DNA of 38,612 nucleotides from Streptomyces sp. E2N166. Its GTDB lineage: Bacteria > Actinomycetota > Actinomycetes > Streptomycetales > Streptomycetaceae. Below the pieces are notes generated by a model. That model was not told the origin of the DNA. It made no database searches and was given only the letters and a program-made list of their open reading frames with translations. The position numbers and the translations under genes were made by a program. Below are positions 7,664 to 14,402 of this stretch, one piece after another; the first letter of the stretch is position 1; the number at the start of each line of letters is the position of its first letter. Location: contig NZ_RAIF01000012.1 of the NCBI RefSeq assembly GCF_003671715.1, positions 911,492 to 950,103 on the forward strand, written 5' to 3'.

Positions 7664-8790
7664 CGGCCCGTACCTCCCGTCACGAATCCTGACAACGCTG
7701 TCCCGGCGGCCGTGAGTTCCGCCGCCAGCACCTCCACCAGTTGCCCGGCGGGCAGCTCCCGGGCCATCCGGTGACCCTGCCCCGCCCAGAGCGCCATGCC
7801 CTGCGCGTCGCCCGCCTTCGCCGCCGCCTTGCGCAGCGGGGCGGTGAGGTGGTGCACCTCCGGGTAGGCGGCGGGGGCGTAGGGGCCGTGCTCGCGCAGG
7901 AAGCGGTTGACCAGGCCGCGGGCGGGGCGGCCGGAGAAGGCGCGGGTGAGTTCCGTGCGGACGAAGAGGGGGTTGGTCAGCGCCTGCTTGTGCAGGGCGT
8001 GCGCGCCGGACTCGGGGGTGGCGAGGAAGGCGGTGCCGAGCTGGGCGGCGCTCGCGCCGGCCGCGAGGACCGCGGCGATCTGGCCGCCGCGCATGATGCC
8101 GCCGGCGGCGACGATCGGCAGGCTCACCGCCTCCCGGACCTGGGCGACCAGCGACAGCAGTCCGGTGCCGGCGCCGCCCGTCTCGGGGTGGTCCCGGTGC
8201 GTGCCCTGGTGTCCGCCGGCCTCGACGCCCTGCGCGATCACCGCGTCGGCGCCGGACAGCTCCACGGCCCGGGCCTCCTCCGCGGTGGTCGCGGCGGCCA
8301 GGGCGAAGGTGCCCACGCGGTGCAGCGAGTCGACGACCTCGCGGCTGGGGACGCCGAAGTGGAACGACACCACCGGCACCGGGTTGTCCAGCAGCACCGC
8401 GATCTTGGTGTCGTAGCCGTCGTCCCGGCCGCACTCGGGGTCGCCCAGCTCCGTCTCGTACCAGGCGGCCTCGCCGGCCAGCTGGTGGGCGTAGACGCCG
8501 ACGGCGGCGGCATTCGAGGGCGCGGCGTCAGCCGCTCCGGTGGAACCGGTGCCCGCACCGGGGGTCTCGGGCTGCGGCATGAAGAGGTTGACGCCGAAGG
8601 GGCGGTTCGTCAGTCCCCGCAGCTGCTTGATCTCCTGGTACATCCCGTCCGCGGTCTTGTACCCGGCGGCGAGGAATCCCAGCCCGCCCGCCTCGCAGAC
8701 CGCGGCGGCGAGCTGCGGCACGGAGACGCCGCCCGCCATGGGCGCCTGCACGATCGGGTAGGGGAAAAGATCGGTCAGTGCGGAGGACAT
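7660..8790 (-). CDS. Nitronate monooxygenase (2-nitropropane dioxygenase-like flavoprotein)
   Basis: A 376-residue FMN-dependent TIM-barrel enzyme of the nitronate monooxygenase family, expected to oxidise alkyl nitronates such as propionate-3-nitronate to the carbonyl compound and nitrite. The start YPIVQAPMAGGVS, the glycine-rich GFLAAGYKT, the GADAVIAQGVEAGGHQGTH segment (with the proposed catalytic His) and PIVAAGGI (FMN phosphate binding) are all family signatures. The annotated start is the first in-frame ATG after an upstream stop codon; GGAGG lies about 18 bases upstream, further than usual. It overlaps rsmE by four bases. The physiological substrate in Streptomyces is not known; detoxification is inferred. 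Confidence 0.9.
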   Translation of the reverse strand: MSSALTDLFPYPIVQAPMAGGVSVPQLAAAVCEAGGLGFLAAGYKTADGMYQEIKQLRGLTNRPFGVNLFMPQPETPGAGTGSTGAADAAPSNAAAVGVYAHQLAGEAAWYETELGDPECGRDDGYDTKIAVLLDNPVPVVSFHFGVPSREVVDSLHRVGTFALAAATTAEEARAVELSGADAVIAQGVEAGGHQGTHRDHPETGGAGTGLLSLVAQVREAVSLPIVAAGGIMRGGQIAAVLAAGASAAQLGTAFLATPESGAHALHKQALTNPLFVRTELTRAFSGRPARGLVNRFLREHGPYAPAAYPEVHHLTAPLRKAAAKAGDAQGMALWAGQGHRMARELPAGQLVEVLAAELTAAGTALSGFVTGGTGR

Positions 8791-8900
8791 GACGGCATGT
8801 TGTCACGTCCTCCGAACAAGTCCGAATCCGGGCTTCCGTTGGCATACGCCAGGAGCATCCGCATCGGAAGGCCCCTGGCGGCACGCCGTGACCGGTGCCC

Positions 8901-9105
8901 GTCAGCGCCCGTTGAAGGCGTCCTTCAGCCGCGAGAACAGTCCCTGCCGCCCGGGCTGACAGTGCCCACCCGGGGGGCGACCCCCGGACCCCCGGCAGAC
9001 CCCCGAGCGCCACGCCGACAAGCAGGCACAGCCCTCGGGACCACCACGTCAGCGCCCGTTGAAGGCGTCCTTCAGCCGCGAGAACAGTCCCTGCTGCCCG
9101 GGCTG
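8901..9105. repeat. 58-bp direct repeat: duplicated 3' end of dnaJ2 flanking an 89-bp hairpin segment
   Basis: Bases 8901-8958 repeat bases 9048-9105 with a single mismatch (C at 8948 against T at 9095). The 9048-9105 copy is the 3' end of dnaJ2 including its stop codon. The other copy lies 147 bp further downstream and would encode the same C-terminal 18 residues with one Gln-to-Arg change, followed by a stop. The 89 bp between holds a CCGGGGG/CCCCCGG hairpin at 8970-8987. The outer copy is not joined to an open frame and is a non-functional remnant. Confidence 0.9.
8970..8987 (-). terminator. Hairpin downstream of dnaJ2
   Basis: CCGGGGG at 8970-8976 pairs with CCCCCGG at 8981-8987 around a GCGA loop, about 60 bases beyond the dnaJ2 stop. 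It is followed by a second run of CCCCCGG that could pair alternatively. There is no T-run, as is common in Streptomyces. It may terminate the hrcA-dnaJ2 transcript before the nitronate monooxygenase gene. Confidence 0.4.
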
Positions 9106-10185
9106 GAACTGCCCCGTCGGCCGTTCCTCGCCACGCAGCGCGGCCAGCTCGCGCAGCAGGCGTTCCTGCTCGGGGTCGAGCTTGCTCGGGGTCATGACCT
9201 CGACGTGGACGATGAGGTCGCCCCGGCCGCCGCCGCGCAGGTGGGTGACGCCGCGGCCGTGCAGCGGGATCGACTGGCCGGACTGGGTGCCCGGGCGGAT
9301 GTCGACCTCCTCCATGCCGTCGAGCGTCTCCAGCGGCACCTTCGTGCCGAGGGCCGCCGCCGTCATCGGGATGGTGACCGTGCAGTGCAGGTCGTCGCCG
9401 CGCCGCTGGAAGGTCGAGTGGGGCAGCTCGTGGATCTCGACGTACAGGTCACCGGCGGGACCGCCGCCGGGGCCGACCTCGCCCTCGCCCGCGAGCTGGA
9501 TCCGGGTGCCGTTGTCGACACCGGCCGGGATCTTCACGGTCAGCGTGCGCCGGGAGCGGACCCGGCCGTCGCCCGCGCACTCGGGGCACGGGGTCGGGAC
9601 GACGGTGCCGAAGCCCTGGCACTGGGGGCAGGGGCGCGAGGTCATGACCTGGCCCAGGAAGGACCGGGTGACCTGCGAGACCTCGCCGCGGCCGCGGCAC
9701 ATGTCACACGTCTGGGCCGACGTGCCGGGGGCCGCGCCCTCGCCGTTGCAGGTGTTGCAGACGACCGCGGTGTCGACCTGGATGTCCTTGGTCGTGCCGA
9801 AGGCCGCCTCGTCCAGCTCGACCTCGATGCGGATCATCGCGTCCTGGCCCCGGCGGGTGCGCGAGCGCGGTCCGCGCTGCGACGCCGTACCGAAGAACGC
9901 GTCCATGATGTCCGAGAAGTTCCCGAAGCCGCCCGCGCCGAAGCCGCCCGCGCCGCCGCCGGCGGCCTGCGAGAGGGGGTCGCCGCCGAGGTCGTAGACC
10001 TGCTTCTTCTGCGGGTCCGACAACACCTCGTAGGCGGCGTTGATCTCCTTGAACCGCTCCTGGGTCTTCGGATCGGGGTTGACGTCCGGGTGCAGCTCGC
10101 GGGCGAGCCTCCGGAACGCCTTCTTGATCTCGTCCTGGGAAGCGTCGCGGCGCACGCCGAGTACGGCGTAGTAGTCCGTGGCCAC
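9049..10185 (-). CDS. dnaJ: Chaperone protein DnaJ (second DnaJ of the hrcA operon)
   Basis: A 378-residue type I J-domain cochaperone. It has a J domain at residues 1-70 with the HPD triad (ELHPDVNPD), a Gly/Phe-rich region, and a cysteine-rich zinc region with four CxxCxGxG-type repeats (CNTCNGEG, CDMCRGRG, CPQCQGFG, CPECAGDG), then the C-terminal substrate-binding domains. It stimulates DnaK ATPase and delivers substrates. The start is GTG at 10185 directly after the TAG stop of hrcA, with GGAG 7 bases upstream inside hrcA, so it is translationally coupled. Streptomyces usually have another dnaJ beside dnaK-grpE; this is the hrcA-linked copy, so it is expected to be under HrcA/CIRCE control. 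Its 3' end is partly duplicated downstream. Confidence 0.96.
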   Translation of the reverse strand: MATDYYAVLGVRRDASQDEIKKAFRRLARELHPDVNPDPKTQERFKEINAAYEVLSDPQKKQVYDLGGDPLSQAAGGGAGGFGAGGFGNFSDIMDAFFGTASQRGPRSRTRRGQDAMIRIEVELDEAAFGTTKDIQVDTAVVCNTCNGEGAAPGTSAQTCDMCRGRGEVSQVTRSFLGQVMTSRPCPQCQGFGTVVPTPCPECAGDGRVRSRRTLTVKIPAGVDNGTRIQLAGEGEVGPGGGPAGDLYVEIHELPHSTFQRRGDDLHCTVTIPMTAAALGTKVPLETLDGMEEVDIRPGTQSGQSIPLHGRGVTHLRGGGRGDLIVHVEVMTPSKLDPEQERLLRELAALRGEERPTGQFQPGQQGLFSRLKDAFNGR

Positions 10186-11202
10186 CTACGACTCCGCCAG
10201 GATCTGTCCGACGTACCGTGCCACTGCGCGTACCGCTCCCATCGTTCCCGGGTAGTCCATGCGGGTCGGTCCGACCACGCCGAGCTTGGCAACCGCCTCG
10301 CCGCCCGAACCGTAGCCCACCGACACGACGGACGTGGAGTTGAGTCCTTCGTGGGCGTTCTCATGACCGATACGGACGGTCACGCCCGGATCCTTCGCCT
10401 CGCCGAGCAGCTTGAGGAGCACGACCTGCTCCTCCAGCGCCTCGAGGACGGGTCGGATCACCAAGGGGAAGTCGTGCCCGAAGCGGGTCAGATTGGCGGT
10501 GCCGCCGATCATCAGCCGCTCCTCGTTCTCCTCGACCAGCGTCTCCAGGAGAGTGGAGAGCACGGTGGAGACCGTACCGCGATCCTCGGCCCCGAAGGCC
10601 TCCGCCAGATCTTCCACCAGGCTCGGCACGTCCGAGAAACGGCGCCCGGCGACCCGGCTGTTGAGCCGCGCCCGCAGGTCCGCGAGGGACGCCTCGCCGA
10701 ACGGCGCCGGGCAGTCGACCATCCGCTGCTCGACCCGGCCGGTGTCCGTGATCAGCACGAGCATCAGCCGCGCGGGCGCCAGGGAGAGCAACTCCACGTG
10801 CCGCACGGTCGAGCGGGTCAGCGACGGATACTGCACGACGGCGACCTGCCGGGTCAGCTGCGCGAGCAGCCGCACCGTGCGGGCCACCACGTCGTCGAGG
10901 TCTACGGCGCCCTCCAGGAAGTTCTGGATGGCGCGCCGCTCGGGCGGGGTCATCGGCTTGACGCCGGCCAGCTTGTCGACGAAGAGCCGGTAGCCCTTGT
11001 CGGTCGGGATGCGCCCGGCGCTGGTGTGCGGCTGGGCGATGAACCCCTCGTCCTCCAGGGCCGCCATGTCATTGCGCACGGTGGCCGGGGAGACGCCGAG
11101 GTTGTGCCGCTCGGTGAGGGCCTTGGAGCCGACCGGCTCCTCGGTGCCGACGTAGTCCTGGACGATGGCGCGCAGCACCTGGAGCCTGCGTTCACTGAGC
11201 AC
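10186..11202 (-). CDS. hrcA: Heat-inducible transcription repressor HrcA
   Basis: A 338-residue repressor with an N-terminal winged helix-turn-helix ([26 protein letters not shown], with the recognition region near [15 protein letters not shown]), followed by the inserted dimerising domain and GAF-like domain of the family. HrcA binds CIRCE operators and represses groE and similar chaperone operons until unfolded protein titrates GroEL. The GTG start has a good GGGAGG eight to nine bases upstream. A CIRCE inverted repeat lies 68-94 bases upstream of the start, so the gene is expected to be autoregulated. It is adjacent to dnaJ2 with no gap. Confidence 0.96.
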   Translation of the reverse strand: MLSERRLQVLRAIVQDYVGTEEPVGSKALTERHNLGVSPATVRNDMAALEDEGFIAQPHTSAGRIPTDKGYRLFVDKLAGVKPMTPPERRAIQNFLEGAVDLDDVVARTVRLLAQLTRQVAVVQYPSLTRSTVRHVELLSLAPARLMLVLITDTGRVEQRMVDCPAPFGEASLADLRARLNSRVAGRRFSDVPSLVEDLAEAFGAEDRGTVSTVLSTLLETLVEENEERLMIGGTANLTRFGHDFPLVIRPVLEALEEQVVLLKLLGEAKDPGVTVRIGHENAHEGLNSTSVVSVGYGSGGEAVAKLGVVGPTRMDYPGTMGAVRAVARYVGQILAES

Positions 11203-11269
11203 TCGCGCACACCTCCCGAAGTCGTCCGCCCGGCGATTTGCCCGTCTTCGCCTGTCTCACTGTCTGTTC

Positions 11270-11296
11270 CTGGCACTCACGGCGTGCGAGTGCCAG
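11270..11296 (-). promoter_or_regulatory. CIRCE operator of the hrcA-dnaJ2 operon
   Basis: The sequence TGGCACTC-N9-GAGTGCCA occupies 11271-11295 and the dyad extends one further base pair on each side (C...G). It matches the CIRCE consensus TTAGCACTC-N9-GAGTGCTAA closely, with TGG/CCA in place of TAG/CTA. It lies between the candidate promoter and the hrcA start, where bound HrcA would block transcription or elongation. Confidence 0.93.
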
Positions 11297-11309
11297 ACTT
11301 CCCCGGCCC

Positions 11310-11340
11310 AGTGTACGGCCGTGGGGTACGCCCCCGGCAA
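11310..11340 (-). promoter_or_regulatory. Candidate hrcA promoter
   Basis: On the minus strand TTGCCG (11335-11340) and TACACT (11310-11315) are separated by 19 bases, placing a start site near 11303, just upstream of CIRCE. The -10 is good and the spacing is long. A CCCCGGC/GCCGGGG hairpin at 11332-11348 overlaps the -35. The assignment is a guess by eye, supported by its position relative to CIRCE. Confidence 0.4.
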
Positions 11341-11393
11341 GGCCGGGGCCGTGCCGCCGTGAACAGAGGTGTCACGGCGCTAGCGTCGTCGTC

Positions 11394-12128
11394 GTGACGG
11401 TGACTTGGGAAGACCTGGGATGGGAGCGGCTGGCGGCCGGGGTGGGGCGGCGCCGGCTGCCGGTGTGGGACTGCACCGCGGGGCTGGTCGTCGGCGCCGG
11501 CGCGGCCCTGGTGGTGGACGCGGGGTCGAGCCTCGGCGAGGGCGCCCGGTTGCGCGCGGGGGCGCAGGAGCTCGCCGGTCACCGTGTGACACATCTCGCG
11601 CTGACCCACCCGCACTTCGACCACGTCTTCGGCGCCGCCGCGTTCGCGGGCGCCGAGGTCTACGGCGCGGTGGGCACGGACGCGGTGTTCGCGCGGGGCG
11701 GACACGGAAGGGAGGCGCTGCGCTCGGACGCGGTGGCGGAAGGGCTGGACGCGCGGCGGGCGGAGGAGGCGGCCGACGCACTCGTCCGCGTCCGCCACGA
11801 GGTCTGCGGCGAGTGGACGCTGGACCTGAGCGGCGGCCGGCAGGTGCTGCTCGCCAACGTGGGCCCGGGACACACCGGCCACGACCTCGCGGTGCTGGTG
11901 CCGGGCGACCCGGAGGTCGTCTTCTGCGGCGACCTGGTCGAGGAGTCCGGTGAGCCGCAGGCGGGCCCCGACGCCGTACCGTCGCACTGGCCCGCCGCCC
12001 TGGACCGGCTGCTCGATCTCGGCGGCGAGGACGCGCTGTACGTCCCCGGTCACGGTGCGGTGGTGGACGCGGCGTTCGTCAGGGCCCAACGGGACGCGCT
12101 CGCCGCGCGGTTCGGCGTGCCGCGCTGA
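11394..12128 (+). CDS. MBL-fold metallo-hydrolase
   Basis: A 244-residue metallo-beta-lactamase-fold hydrolase. The zinc motif THPHFDHVFG (HxHxDH) lies at about residues 65-72, followed by a GPGHTGHDL segment (second metal His), FCGDLVEES (bridging Asp) and YVPGHGAVVD (last His). The overall look is that of glyoxalase II-like or thiolesterase-type hydrolases, but the substrate cannot be read from the sequence. The start is one of two GTG codons, 11394 or 11400. A TAGCGT hexamer at 11381-11386 immediately upstream and the lack of a ribosome binding site suggest a leaderless transcript. It is divergent from hrcA. Confidence 0.85.
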   Translation: MTVTWEDLGWERLAAGVGRRRLPVWDCTAGLVVGAGAALVVDAGSSLGEGARLRAGAQELAGHRVTHLALTHPHFDHVFGAAAFAGAEVYGAVGTDAVFARGGHGREALRSDAVAEGLDARRAEEAADALVRVRHEVCGEWTLDLSGGRQVLLANVGPGHTGHDLAVLVPGDPEVVFCGDLVEESGEPQAGPDAVPSHWPAALDRLLDLGGEDALYVPGHGAVVDAAFVRAQRDALAARFGVPR

Positions 12129-12169
12129 TCACGGCGGATCCGGTTCGGCGTGTCGCGTCGATCACGGCG
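12108..12169 (+). repeat. Tandem near-duplication (33-bp period) across the end of the MBL-fold gene
   Basis: A 29-base segment at 12108-12136, covering the last codons and TGA of the metallo-hydrolase gene, is repeated at 12141-12169 with three mismatches. The second copy lies wholly in the short intergenic region before the DUF3097 gene and has lost the stop codon. It is probably a slippage duplication. Confidence 0.85.
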
Positions 12170-12189
12170 CGCCCACTCCTCGTATCGTC

Positions 12190-12999
12190 ATGAGAATGCG
12201 CCAGTACTCCGCCGACCTGACCCCTTCGTGGAAGAAGCCGCAGCCGGTACCGGAGGTCCCGGCCGACCCCGGCCTGGTGGTCGAGGAACCCGGCACCGGT
12301 TTCTGCGGCGCGGTGGTCGGCTGCGAGGCGGGCACGGTGACCCTGGAGGACCGCTTCGGCAAGCACCGCGTCTTCCCCATGGAGCCGCGCGGCTTCCTGC
12401 TGGAGGGACGGGTGGTGACGCTGGTCCGGCCGTCGTCCGGTCCGGTACGTCCCACCCGTACGGCGTCGGGCTCGGTGGCGGTCCCGGGGGCACGGGCGCG
12501 CGTGGCCCGCGCCGGGCGCATCTACGTCGAGGGCCGGCACGACGCCGAACTGGTCGAGAAGGTGTGGGGCGACGACCTGCGCGTCGAGGGCGTGGTCGTG
12601 GAGTACCTGGGAGGCGTGGACGATCTGCCGTCGATCGTCGCCGACTTCGCCCCGGGGCCGGACGCGCGGCTGGGTGTCCTGGTGGACCACCTGGTGCCGG
12701 GTTCGAAGGAGTGGCGGATCGCGGAGGCGGTGACGAGCGAGCACGCGCTGGTCGTCGGCCATCCCTTCATCGACATCTGGGAGGCGGTGAAGCCGTCGGC
12801 GCTGGGGATCGACGGCTGGCCCCGGGTGCCGCGCGGGCAGGACTGGAAGACGGGGGTGTGCCGGGCACTGGGGTGGCCGTCCGAGAACACCGGGGCGGTG
12901 TGGCAGGCGATCCTGGCGCGGGTGGGCTCGTACCGGGACCTGGAGCCGGAACTGCTGGGCAGCGTGGAACGACTCATCGATCACGTGACCGTGCCCTGA
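12190..12999 (+). CDS. DUF3097 family protein, possible Toprim-like fold
   Basis: A 269-residue actinobacterial protein of the DUF3097 type. The N-terminal 90 residues form a small beta-rich region (VVGCEAGTVTLEDRFGKHRVFPM). From about residue 110 the sequence reads IYVEGRHDAELVEKVWG ... LGVLVDHLVPGSKEWR. This resembles the Toprim pattern of RNase M5 and primases (VEGxxD ... DxDxxG), though the second acidic residue is replaced (DHLVPG). A nucleic-acid role is inferred from this only. The start could be the ATG at 12190 or 12196; TATCGT just upstream fits a leaderless transcript. It lies 61 bases after the metallo-hydrolase gene and converges on hemW. Confidence 0.85.
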   Translation: MRMRQYSADLTPSWKKPQPVPEVPADPGLVVEEPGTGFCGAVVGCEAGTVTLEDRFGKHRVFPMEPRGFLLEGRVVTLVRPSSGPVRPTRTASGSVAVPGARARVARAGRIYVEGRHDAELVEKVWGDDLRVEGVVVEYLGGVDDLPSIVADFAPGPDARLGVLVDHLVPGSKEWRIAEAVTSEHALVVGHPFIDIWEAVKPSALGIDGWPRVPRGQDWKTGVCRALGWPSENTGAVWQAILARVGSYRDLEPELLGSVERLIDHVTVP

Positions 13000-13126
13000 G
13001 TGTCGTCCGGGCGTTGACCTGCCGGGACTGGCGGACTGCTCTCCGCCGCTGTGGAGGAGGTCCGTCGGTCGGCTCGTCCACGCGGCCGGGCAGTTCCCGC
13101 TCGCCGCCGAAGCGGGGACGACCCCC

Positions 13127-14359
13127 TCAGTCCACCAGGTCCCGCACCACCGCGTCCGCCAGCAACCGCCCGCGCAGCGTCAGCACCGCGTGCCCGTCCT
13201 CGTACGGCCCCTCTTGGAGGAGCCCGTCGGACAGCGCCCGGCGCGACGCGGCGAGCCCCGCATCCCGCAGCAGCGACAGCGGCACCCCTTCCCGGAGGCG
13301 CAGCTCCAGCAGGACGCGCTCCACCCGCCGGTCCTCGTCCGTCAGGACCTCCCGCCCGGCCCCCGGCGACTTCCCGGCCGCCAGCGCCCCCGCGTAGGCC
13401 CCCGGATGCTTCACGTTCCACCACCGCACGCCGCCCACGTGGGAGTGCGCGCCCGGCCCCGCGCCCCACCAGTCGGCGCCCCGCCAGTACAGCTCGTTGT
13501 GCAGGCAGCGCCCCGCGTCCGAGGTGGCCCAGTTCGACACCTCGTACCAGTCGAAGCCCGCCGCCGACAGCGTCTCCTCCGCGATCAGGTAGCGGTCGGC
13601 GTGGACGTCGTCGTCGGTCATGGGGACCTCGCCGCGCCGGATGCGGCGGGCCAGCCGGGTGCCCTCCTCGACGATCAGCGCGTATGCCGAGACGTGGTCC
13701 GGGCCGGCCCCGAGCGCCGCGTCCAGCGAGGCGCGCCAGTCGTCGTCGGTCTCGCCGGGGGTGCCGTAGATCAGGTCCAGGTTGACGTGGTCGAAGCCGG
13801 CCGCGCGGGCCTCGGCGACGCAGGCCTCCGGGCGGCCCGGGGTGTGAGTGCGGTCCAGCACCTTCAGGACGTGCTGCTTCGCGCTCTGCATGCCGAAGGA
13901 GATCCGGTTGAAGCCGCCCTCGCGGAGCGTGGCGAGGTAGGCCGGGTCGACCGACTCCGGGTTGGCCTCCGTCGTCACCTCCGCGTCCGCCGCGAGACCG
14001 AACTCGTCGCGGATCGCGTGCAGCATCCGCACCAGGTCGCCGGCGGCCAGCAAGGTGGGCGTACCGCCGCCGACGAAGACCGTGCGGACCTCGCGGGGGT
14101 CGTCGCCGAGCACCTTGCGGGCCAGGCGGACCTCGTCGACGAGCGTCTCGGCGTAGTTGTCGCGGGAGGCGAGGACGCCGCCGGTGCCGCGCAGCTCGGT
14201 CGCGGTGTAGGTGTTGAAGTCGCAGTAGCCGCAGCGCGTCGCGCAGTACGGCACGTGCAGGTAGAAGCCGAGGGGGCGGCCGGCGGCGCCGGCGAGCGCG
14301 GACGCCGGGAGGGCGCCGTCGGCGGGGACGGGCTCGCCGTCGGGGAGTGCGGAGGGCAT
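13127..14359 (-). CDS. hemW: Radical SAM protein HemW (heme chaperone-like)
   Basis: A 410-residue radical SAM protein. The cluster motif is CATRCGYCDF (Cys-x3-Cys-x2-Cys-x-Phe). The Phe in place of a fourth Cys is the feature that separates HemW from the coproporphyrinogen dehydrogenase HemN. GGGTP (AdoMet binding), TTEANPES, NRISFGMQS and NLDLIYGTPGE follow in family order. HemW is thought to bind heme and insert it into respiratory enzymes, so annotation as an oxygen-independent coproporphyrinogen oxidase would probably be wrong. An alternative ATG at 14368 adds MER. It lies 34-43 bases downstream of the SpoIIE-type phosphatase gene and may be cotranscribed with it. Confidence 0.92.
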   Translation of the reverse strand: MPSALPDGEPVPADGALPASALAGAAGRPLGFYLHVPYCATRCGYCDFNTYTATELRGTGGVLASRDNYAETLVDEVRLARKVLGDDPREVRTVFVGGGTPTLLAAGDLVRMLHAIRDEFGLAADAEVTTEANPESVDPAYLATLREGGFNRISFGMQSAKQHVLKVLDRTHTPGRPEACVAEARAAGFDHVNLDLIYGTPGETDDDWRASLDAALGAGPDHVSAYALIVEEGTRLARRIRRGEVPMTDDDVHADRYLIAEETLSAAGFDWYEVSNWATSDAGRCLHNELYWRGADWWGAGPGAHSHVGGVRWWNVKHPGAYAGALAAGKSPGAGREVLTDEDRRVERVLLELRLREGVPLSLLRDAGLAASRRALSDGLLQEGPYEDGHAVLTLRGRLLADAVVRDLVD

Positions 14360-14402
14360 GCGTTCCATTGTCCCGCACCCGCGTGTGTCCCCCGCCCGGC
14401 GC

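Noticed and set aside
7741..11397. Plus-strand open frame of about 1218 codons over monooxygenase, dnaJ2 and hrcA
   Set aside because: Antisense shadow of three well-supported genes; no domain or start signal.
13000..13126. Possible small gene between DUF3097 and hemW
   Set aside because: No frame with start, ribosome binding site and convincing composition was found; it is treated as a convergent spacer.
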